DNA of 37,980 nt, taken from NCBI GenBank assembly GCA_034716535.1, contig JAYEJW010000201.1, positions 1 to 37,980 of the forward strand. The letters run 5' to 3'. The position numbers were made by a program, and so were the translations under genes. Below, piece by piece: positions 32,884 to 37,980 of the stretch. A model generated the notes under the pieces. The model worked only from the letters and a program-made list of their open reading frames with translations. It did not search any database and was not told the DNA's origin. The DNA is from JAYEJW01 sp034716535 (GTDB lineage Bacteria > Pseudomonadota > Gammaproteobacteria > Chromatiales > Chromatiaceae). Numbering within the stretch: position 1 is the first letter of the stretch; each line of letters starts with the position of its first letter.

Positions 32884-33480
32884 ATGGTTGCCCGCATGCG
32901 AACGAACCAGAAGCGCCGGCCTCGCCGCGGGACCCGCCGGAAAGGAGGGCAGCTTTTGCTTGTTTTGATTGGCATTCTGCTCGTTCTGACCTCCACGGTT
33001 TCAGCCCTGGTCCGGTACGAGAAGGACATCCCCCCGCGGCTCGCCGAGCGGCTGCCGAAGGCGGATCTGGTACTCGTGGACAAGAGCGAGGGACGCCTGT
33101 CCCTGATCAGGGACAGCCAGGTCTACCGGTCCTATCGCATCTCCCTCGGCGGAGAGCCGATCGGCCACAAGCAGCGCGAGGGCGACCTGCGCACGCCGGA
33201 GGGTCACTACATCCTCGACTGGCGTAACCCTGAAAGCTGCTGCTACAAGTCCCTGCACGTCTCCTACCCGAACGAACGAGACCGCGTGCAGGCGGACGCA
33301 CGTGGCGACGACCCCGGCGGCCTGATCATGATCCACGGTCAGATGAACGGTTGGGGCTGGCTCGGCTGGCTCGCCCCCTACTGGTATCGGACCCACGGCT
33401 GCATCGCCGTGCGCAACGTCCCCATGGAGGAGATCTGGAACGCCGTGGACGACGGCACACCCATCGAGATCCGGCCTTAG
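32884..33480 (+). CDS. L,D-transpeptidase (YkuD domain) with membrane anchor
   Basis: A 198-residue protein with a basic N-terminus (about 22 residues), one membrane helix (LLLVLIGILLVLTSTVSAL, about 24-42) and a periplasmic YkuD domain. The catalytic signature is IHGQMNGWGWLG...RTHGCIAVRN (histidine near 156, Cys near 178). KREGD-like QREGDLRTPEGHYILDWRN precedes it. Such enzymes cross-link peptidoglycan or attach lipoprotein. The domain is short, and no peptidoglycan-binding module is present. The start is uncertain: ATG 32884 or 32896, neither with a good ribosome site. Confidence 0.9.
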   Translation: MVARMRTNQKRRPRRGTRRKGGQLLLVLIGILLVLTSTVSALVRYEKDIPPRLAERLPKADLVLVDKSEGRLSLIRDSQVYRSYRISLGGEPIGHKQREGDLRTPEGHYILDWRNPESCCYKSLHVSYPNERDRVQADARGDDPGGLIMIHGQMNGWGWLGWLAPYWYRTHGCIAVRNVPMEEIWNAVDDGTPIEIRP

Positions 33481-33520
33481 TTCTCCTTTGCCAGATTTTG
33501 GCGTCGGTCAGTTGGGTTGC

Positions 33521-33585
33521 CGTCATCCCGGCTCGGACGCCGGGATCCAGCCACCATAGCCTGCCCCGGACTCGATCCGGGGGAC
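33521..33585. repeat. Paired-palindrome dispersed repeat
   Basis: Two hairpins stand close together: ATCCCGG/CCGGGAT (33525-33531 and 33540-33546) and CCCCGGA/TCCGGGG (33564-33570 and 33576-33582). The sequence CGTCATCCCGGCTCGGACGC is of the form found as multicopy repeats in many proteobacteria. It fills part of the 250-bp gap before the TIR gene. Confidence 0.6.
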
Positions 33586-33729
33586 GGCGACCCGGCAGGA
33601 GGCGGCTGCGCTATCCGCAACCAATCGCGGTCCAGAGGCCCGTTCCCAAAGAGCCGGCAACCGACTCGCGCTTTCGCTTGCAGGCGCAGAGGGACATAAT
33701 CGGGCAAGACGCCGACCAAAGGACTGCCC

Positions 33730-35310
33730 ATGCCCGGATTCCACGTCTTTGTCTCCCATAACAGCAGCGACAAACCCACGGTTCGCGCGCTGAAGCAACT
33801 CCTGGTAATTCGAGAGATCCGGGTCTGGCTCGACGAAGACGAGCTCCGGCCCGGCCTAACTTGGCAGGACAAGCTGGAGCAAGGCATAAAAAGCTCCGAC
33901 AGCGTCGCCGTCTGCGTGGCCGCAGACGGTCTTGGTCCCTGGGAAGATGAAGAAATGCAGGCCGCCCTCCGGCTAGCAGTGACGAGGAAGCTGCCGGTCA
34001 TCCCCGTGTTGCTTCCTGGAGCCTCGGAGAGGGTCGAGTTACCGATGTTCCTCGGCAATCGAACCTGGGTAGATCTGCGAAGCGGACTAGTCGACCCCGG
34101 CCTCGAAAAGCTCCTCTGGGGCATCACCGGAGTACATCCGCGGCAATCCACTGCGAAAGCGGAAACGGCGTCCATGCCGGAAAGATCCGACAGCGGCCCA
34201 CGGCCTGACGAAGACTCGTCGCGGCCTCATGCGCGCTGCCCGTACCCCGGACTCATGGCCTACGACTGGGACCGGGACCCGGAAACAGCGCGTCTGTTCT
34301 TCGGCCGCGAGACGGAGACCCAGGACCTGCTCGAGCGCTTGCAGATGGACCCCGCCGGGCGCTTTCTCATCGTCACCGGGGCATCGGGCTCCGGCAAGTC
34401 CTCGTTGGTAAAAGCGGGTCTTTGGCGGGCACTGAGCGGCAGCGAGGATGGAAAGGAGGAGCCGCTCCCCGGCTGCCGCAACTGGGCGATCAGCGCCATG
34501 GTACCCAATCTGGACGGTGACGCATTCCACACGCTGATCGACAGCGCCAAGCCGTTTTGGGCTGAAGGGCGCCTGCGCCCGGTGGAATGGATCCCTCGGC
34601 TGCGCGAAGATGCGCGTCTCGAGAAACCGGAGCATTTTTCCCGATTTCTCGACCTGCTCCTCATCGCTCACCCCACCTGGTTGTTGATCTTGGACCAGAT
34701 GGAAGAGCTCTTCGTCCCAGAAGCCAAGGACTACTCGGACGCCTTTATCGCCTTCCTGGTCAAGGCCGTCACCGACCCGCGCTTCCGCGTCGTCGCGACC
34801 CTGCGCTCCGACTTTCAACCGCAGGCCATCCGAAAGCCTGCCTTGCTGGAGATACTGAACAAGCCCGGAGCATCCTATTACGTGGACGCGCCCGATCCGC
34901 TCGCACTGGCGAGCATGATCAAAGGACGTGCGCGGGCAGTTGGCCTGGACCTGGAGCCAGCACTGACCGCCCAGTTGATCCGGGAGGCCCAGCCCGAGAC
35001 GGGCGGCCTCGCCCTGCTAGCAGCCACTTTGCAGGACCTGTACGAGGCCGGAAAGGAAGAGGGTGCTCTGTCCCTGCGCCTCTACCAAGATGAGGTGGGC
35101 GGGCTCAAGGGTGTGCTGACCCGGCGCGCACAGCGGGGACTCGCCATACTCGGGCGCGAGCACATCGAGCCCGACGCCGCCGTGCGTCGAGTGTTCGGGC
35201 GCCTGGTGAACGTCGACCCGAACACCAATGCGTCCACGCGCAAACGCGCCTCCCTCGCTGCCCGCCATGGAAGTGCGAAGCACGAGGCGGGTAGTCCGCG
35301 GCAGGTGTAG
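33730..35310 (+). CDS. TIR-nSTAND ATPase, N-terminal part of an interrupted TIR-STAND-FGE gene
   Basis: A 526-residue ORF. Residues 1-130 are a TIR domain (FHVFVSHNSSDK, VWLDEDELRPGLTWQDKLEQGI, GPWEDEEMQAAL with the candidate catalytic Glu). After a linker comes the nSTAND1 NTPase entry motif CPYPGLMAYDWDRD...LFFGRE (170-193), P-loop GASGSGKSS (217-225) and Walker B LLILDQMEELF. The family pattern continues to FGRLVNVDP...TRKRASLA (about 510), then breaks into unrelated residues and a TAG. The missing continuation (HLIDIFSR...VEVAHEALLREWP) resumes in the same frame about 300 bp later. TIR-STAND proteins are typical of antiphage or self/non-self sensing, so an immune role is inference. Read as a split gene; N-terminal protein may still be made. 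Confidence 0.88.
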   Translation: MPGFHVFVSHNSSDKPTVRALKQLLVIREIRVWLDEDELRPGLTWQDKLEQGIKSSDSVAVCVAADGLGPWEDEEMQAALRLAVTRKLPVIPVLLPGASERVELPMFLGNRTWVDLRSGLVDPGLEKLLWGITGVHPRQSTAKAETASMPERSDSGPRPDEDSSRPHARCPYPGLMAYDWDRDPETARLFFGRETETQDLLERLQMDPAGRFLIVTGASGSGKSSLVKAGLWRALSGSEDGKEEPLPGCRNWAISAMVPNLDGDAFHTLIDSAKPFWAEGRLRPVEWIPRLREDARLEKPEHFSRFLDLLLIAHPTWLLILDQMEELFVPEAKDYSDAFIAFLVKAVTDPRFRVVATLRSDFQPQAIRKPALLEILNKPGASYYVDAPDPLALASMIKGRARAVGLDLEPALTAQLIREAQPETGGLALLAATLQDLYEAGKEEGALSLRLYQDEVGGLKGVLTRRAQRGLAILGREHIEPDAAVRRVFGRLVNVDPNTNASTRKRASLAARHGSAKHEAGSPRQV

Positions 35311-35565
35311 GCGCGTGCGTATGGCCGTAGTGGCGAAGGGGCCGCAGGTCCCGTAGCCAGCGAAGGCCATATGCAAGCGCATCCGACACACCGTCAAGCC
35401 ATTCGTCGTAGGGGCCTTGGCGTAGGCGCGCAGTGCCGAAGTCGTGGCCCCGGAGCGGGGCGTCCGCGGCTTAAAGGTTGTCGCCGAGCGCAAGGCGAAA
35501 GGGGGACTGGGACGTCCCGTTTCGCATCCTGAGCACGGCGACACTCCGACGAAGATTGGCCCGCG
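35261..35565 (+). other. Structured, stop-containing insertion within the TIR-STAND-FGE gene
   Basis: About 300 bp that breaks the reading frame and is dense in base-paired segments. CCCGCC (35261-35266) pairs with GGCGGG (35286-35291). GCGCGTGCGTATGGCC (35311-35326) pairs with 35365-35380, a 16-bp stem with one mismatch. An outer stem TTCGTCG (35402-35408)/CGACGAA (35547-35553) encloses GGGGCC/GGCCCC (35411-35416, 35446-35451), TGTCGCCG/CGGCGACA (35479-35486, 35536-35543) and a stem at 35495-35525. No protein is encoded. It may be a non-autonomous mobile element, an ORF-less intron remnant, or a structured RNA; the boundaries are estimates. Confidence 0.55.
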
Positions 35566-35628
35566 GCTAGCCCAGAGCGGCACCTGATCGACATCTTCTC
35601 ACGCGACGCGGACGACCCAAGGGACGCC

Positions 35629-36972
35629 GTGCGCCTGCTCATCTGCGCCGAGAGCAAGGGTCAGGCCACCGTCGAGGTCGCCCACGAGGCCCTGCTGCGA
35701 GAATGGCCCCTCTTAGCGGACTGGATTGACCAGCAGCGCGAGGCATTTCTGCGGCGTGACGAGGTCAGGCGGTCGGCACGCCGCTGGGATGAGAATGGCC
35801 GGCCCGATCACCTGCTCCCCAACCCCGTGCTGGTAAAGGAGAACCGCGACCGCCTAGAGCAGGCGGGACTGTGGAATGATCTGCACCTGGATGATGCCGT
35901 CGCTTGGTTCCTGGCCAAGGACTCCGTCGAAGAGCTCATCGACCTTACCGAGCGGGAGTTCCGGCATCGAACCGAAGCAGCGGGAGCGATGCAACCCGCC
36001 CTGCGCCTTCTGCTCGGGCTCACCACGCCCGATCGGCACACCTGGGAGACCATCGAGGCCCTGGGCCACTGGGTGCTGGAGCAGGACCCGCCCCTGGCCG
36101 TCTGGCTGCGCGAGGGACTAGAGCTAGTTCTCCGGCTGTTGGAGAAGGACGACGCCCGGGACTGGCACTGCCGCCGCGTCAAAATCGGCGACCTGATGTC
36201 CCTGCTCGGCGACAGCCGTAAGGGAGTGGGCCTGCGTGAAGACGGCCTGCCGGACATCGACTGGGCCGCGATCCCCGGCGGAGACTTCATCTGGCAGAGC
36301 AACGAGCACCGCACCCTCCCCGCCTTCCGCATCGCCCGCTACCCGGTCACGAGCGCACAGTATTCGGCCTTCACCGAGGACCCTGACTACGACAACCCGG
36401 ACTGGTGGAAGGAAGGGATCAGCGCCCCTTTACCCGCCAAGCCCCGTTGGTCACAGGCCAACCGGCCGCGCAATGAGGTGGCCTGGGTCGAAGCGCTCGC
36501 ATTCTGCCGCTGGCTGACCGCGAGGTACCGGGAGGCGGGCCTCATCGGTCCGCAGGATGGCATCCGCCTGCCGACCGAATACCAGTGGGAGCGCGCCGCG
36601 CGCAGCACCGACGGGCGCGAATATCCGTGGGGACCCGAATACCGAATCGGCTACGCGAACATCGACGAGACCTACGACCGGACAGGTCCTCACTTCTTGC
36701 GCGAGACCACCGCCGTCGGACTCTATCCGCAGGGCGCCTCGGCCGACGGCCTTCTCGATTGCGCCGGCAACGTCTGGGAATGGTGCCTGAATAAGTACGC
36801 GAACCCGGACGACACCGACACGGCGGGCTCCGACCAACGCTCGCTGCGCGGCGGGTCTTGGGGCGGCAATCGAGACGGCGCGAGCGCCGCCTTCCGCTAC
36901 GACAGCAACCCGAACCTCCGGAACACGGGATTCGGGTTTCGTGTGGTGTGTGTGTCCCCCATTGACTACTGA
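35629..36972 (+). CDS. C-terminal part of the interrupted gene: STAND tail plus FGE-sulfatase domain
   Basis: The recognisable coding sequence begins near 35572 (HLIDIFSRDADDPRDA); the first possible start is GTG 35629, giving 447 residues. ATVEVAHEALLREWPLLADWI is the standard end of nSTAND ATPases. A helical region follows. From about residue 207 an FGE-sulfatase (C-type-lectin-like) domain begins (IDWAAIPGGDFIW, RYPVTSAQYSAF, LPTEYQWERAAR, LLDCAGNVWEWCL, LRGGSW, GFGFRVVC). It lies in the same frame as the TIR part. In intact relatives this domain is the ligand-recognition end. Its last 40 codons look like a diversity-generating variable region. Whether it is translated separately is unknown. 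Confidence 0.8.
   Translation: MRLLICAESKGQATVEVAHEALLREWPLLADWIDQQREAFLRRDEVRRSARRWDENGRPDHLLPNPVLVKENRDRLEQAGLWNDLHLDDAVAWFLAKDSVEELIDLTEREFRHRTEAAGAMQPALRLLLGLTTPDRHTWETIEALGHWVLEQDPPLAVWLREGLELVLRLLEKDDARDWHCRRVKIGDLMSLLGDSRKGVGLREDGLPDIDWAAIPGGDFIWQSNEHRTLPAFRIARYPVTSAQYSAFTEDPDYDNPDWWKEGISAPLPAKPRWSQANRPRNEVAWVEALAFCRWLTARYREAGLIGPQDGIRLPTEYQWERAARSTDGREYPWGPEYRIGYANIDETYDRTGPHFLRETTAVGLYPQGASADGLLDCAGNVWEWCLNKYANPDDTDTAGSDQRSLRGGSWGGNRDGASAAFRYDSNPNLRNTGFGFRVVCVSPIDY
36847..36954 (+). other. Candidate DGR-type variable region at the 3' end of the FGE domain
   Basis: From RGGSW to VVCVSPI, the positions expected to vary are encoded by codons of the form NNC or NNT: ggc ggc aat, gac ggc, tac gac agc aac, aac ctc, aac, ttc. 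This is the pattern left when AAC/AAT template codons are changed at A only. The flanks (LRGGSW, GFRVVC) are the conserved frame of such proteins. No template repeat or reverse transcriptase is in the window, so the assignment rests on this pattern and the downstream hairpin. Confidence 0.5.
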
Positions 36973-37002
36973 TCACTGAATCCCTGGGCACTGTTCACTG
37001 TC

Positions 37003-37023
37003 CGAGCCCGCGAAGCGGGCTCG
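37003..37023 (+). repeat. Perfect GC hairpin downstream of the variable region
   Basis: CGAGCCCGC, loop GAA, GCGGGCTCG: a perfect 9-bp stem about 30 bp past the FGE stop codon. Diversity-generating retroelement targets often have such a stem just after the variable region. A second stem, CGCCGC/GCGGCG, follows at 37039-37054. Confidence 0.65.
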
Positions 37024-37060
37024 CCCTGTTCACTGATACGCCGCGTCAGCGGCGACATAC

Positions 37061-37091
37061 GCGGCGCGAAGCGCCGCCCGCGATTTTTTTT
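37061..37091 (+). terminator. Rho-independent terminator after the FGE gene
   Basis: GCGGCGC, loop GAA, GCGCCGC is a perfect 7-bp stem, followed by CCGCGA and a run of eight T. It would end transcription of the TIR-STAND-FGE gene before the convergent CopD-like gene. Confidence 0.75.
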
Positions 37092-37205
37092 AGGCGGGCC
37101 CTTTCGGCCCCCAAACAAATGGCTTCAGCACCTGTCGACGCAGCCCCCAGGTATCGGCGGAGCGAACATACAACTCGCCGACAGGGGAGCAGATTCTTTA
37201 AGCTC

Positions 37206-37667
37206 CTACAACTTCGGCCCAGCAGCACCCAGCACCGCGGTGACGAGCCCCAGCAGCAGGTTGGTCAGGATGACCTTGCGGATCAGGGCGAGGTGGGCGC
37301 CCGCGTCGGGCCAGTCGGACCGGGCGACCGCGGCCTTCATCCGGCGGTAGGGAACGAACCAGATGAAGCCGAACAGCGCCGTCATGATGGCCGCGATGCC
37401 CATCATGGCGTGGACGTACATCCCGACCTTGCCCCCGTAAACGCCGAGAAAGATCCAGAAACCGCCGGCCCAAAGTAATCCGATCGCGACCCAGACCCAG
37501 GGGAAGAACCTGTCGAAGACCCGCAGCATGAGCGGCAGGCGCTGCGGGGGATCGAGCAGCTCATTGGCGGCGGGACGCAGGGCCATGTGGGCGAAGAACA
37601 TGCCCCCGACCCAGACGATAGTGCCCAATTGATGCAGGGCGATGGCGAGGGCCCATTGATACGACAT
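37206..37667 (-). CDS. CopD-like four-helix membrane protein
   Basis: A 153-residue membrane protein with four helices (about residues 5-28, 52-75, 82-105, 128-150). WVGGMFFAHMALRPAANELL near the N-terminus, with the histidines HQLG and FAHM, matches the short CopD-domain family. YVHAMMGIAAIMTALFGFIWFVPYRRMK is the typical second half. The function of these single-domain forms is not settled; links to copper handling or heme-type redox are family-level ideas only. It is convergent with the FGE gene and has AGGT-like sequence upstream of the ATG at 37667. Confidence 0.82.
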   Translation of the reverse strand: MSYQWALAIALHQLGTIVWVGGMFFAHMALRPAANELLDPPQRLPLMLRVFDRFFPWVWVAIGLLWAGGFWIFLGVYGGKVGMYVHAMMGIAAIMTALFGFIWFVPYRRMKAAVARSDWPDAGAHLALIRKVILTNLLLGLVTAVLGAAGPKL

Positions 37668-37761
37668 CTCTGTACTCCAGGTTCGGTGTGATCGGCTAAA
37701 GATGGGGCTGAATCGGGGTGGTACCAGTACCTCGTTCCACCTTATTTTGCGGTTTCAGCAA

Positions 37762-37962
37762 GGCGAGAAGCGGCCAGATGCTAGGCGCGCGACCGCAGGA
37801 CTAGCCGAAGCTAATTCCAGGGAGCGCAACGACGCAGATGGTCGCTTCTCGCCATGCCCGCAGGGAGCCCCCCAAGCGCGCCAATGCGGCGTTGCAGCCC
37901 TTGGAAAGGGAATGAGCCATTCCCTGCGGGCTGCGCCTTGCCTTGGCGCGTTTGGGGGGCTC
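37762..37962. repeat. Nested palindromic element at the window end
   Basis: Two adjacent structures are seen. GGCGAGAAGCG (37762-37772) is a perfect inverted match to 37843-37853. Then 37865-37884 (GAGCCCCCCAAGCGCGCCAA) pairs with 37943-37962 with one mismatch. It encloses GCAGCCC/GGGCTGC (37894-37900, 37928-37934) and AGGGAATG/CATTCCCT around the loop AGC (37907-37925). There is no coding potential. It resembles a large multicopy structured repeat or a non-autonomous mobile element. The 300 bp after the CopD-like gene hold nothing else. Confidence 0.65.
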
Positions 37963-37980
37963 TGATACCCGTAAAATAAG

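Noticed and set aside
35260..35564. GCCCGC at both ends of the structured insertion as a target-site duplication
   Set aside because: The two copies are 299 bp apart, so removing one unit would shift the frame, whereas the flanking coding parts are in the same frame. A 6-bp match in GC-rich DNA is weak.
36973..37205. A DGR template repeat or reverse transcriptase directly downstream of the FGE gene
   Set aside because: The segment holds only hairpins and a terminator, and the next gene is CopD-like on the other strand. No AAC-rich copy was seen anywhere in the window.
37865..37962. Integron attC site
   Set aside because: No RYYYAAC/GTTRRRY core pairs and no gene cassettes or integrase. The symmetry is too perfect for attC.

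Overview
The window is GC-rich and reads as a chromosomal segment of a chemolithotrophic or facultatively anaerobic gammaproteobacterium, probably near the Chromatiales (inference). The evidence is an Isp-type (HynS-Isp1-Isp2-HynL) [NiFe] hydrogenase, a periplasmic cysteine-type formate dehydrogenase with tungstate uptake genes, a DsrC-family protein, PpsR, and dispersed palindromic repeats of the kind common in these genomes. No tRNA, rRNA, CRISPR array or transposase gene was seen.

Layout. 273-3249 (minus): a three-gene proton-translocating transhydrogenase operon (pntAA, pntAB, pntB), its junctions carrying repeats. 3375-3599: a small membrane protein. 3810-4346: mobB. 4430-13903 (minus): a long formate dehydrogenase operon. 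In transcription order it encodes a multi-cluster ferredoxin, a TorD-like chaperone, a small Tat protein, FdhA, FdhB and FdhC, then an unexpected pair resembling hydrogenase Isp1/Isp2 (DsrM/DsrK-like). An FNR-type palindrome lies upstream. 14084-14833: a DUF3305-type protein. 14991-19014 (plus): fdhD, tupA, tupB and a single ORF encoding TupC joined to MobA. Uptake of the oxyanion, cofactor synthesis, sulfuration and the enzyme are thus encoded together.

19240-25183 (minus): a GGDEF/EAL protein preceded by a beta-barrel remnant, a DUF3313-type protein, a TetR regulator whose target operon seems lost, a DsrC-like protein ending in an unusual CCC...C motif, and ppsR. 25543-32651: the hydrogenase region, with a hypothetical protein, hypC (opposite strand), maturation protease, a HupH/HyaF-domain protein, and hynS-isp1-isp2-hynL. 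The other Hyp maturation genes are not here. 32884-33480: an L,D-transpeptidase. 33730-36972: a TIR-nSTAND ATPase-FGE gene split by about 300 bp of highly structured, stop-containing sequence. Its 3' end resembles the variable region of a diversity-generating retroelement, followed by GC-rich hairpins. 37206-37667: a CopD-like membrane protein, then a 200-bp nested palindromic element.

Working model (inference): formate and H2 are oxidised by exported enzymes. Both systems carry a cytochrome b plus a cytoplasmic HdrD/DsrK-like Fe-S subunit, so electrons could reach a thiol/disulfide carrier, for which the DsrC-like protein is a candidate, as well as the quinone pool.
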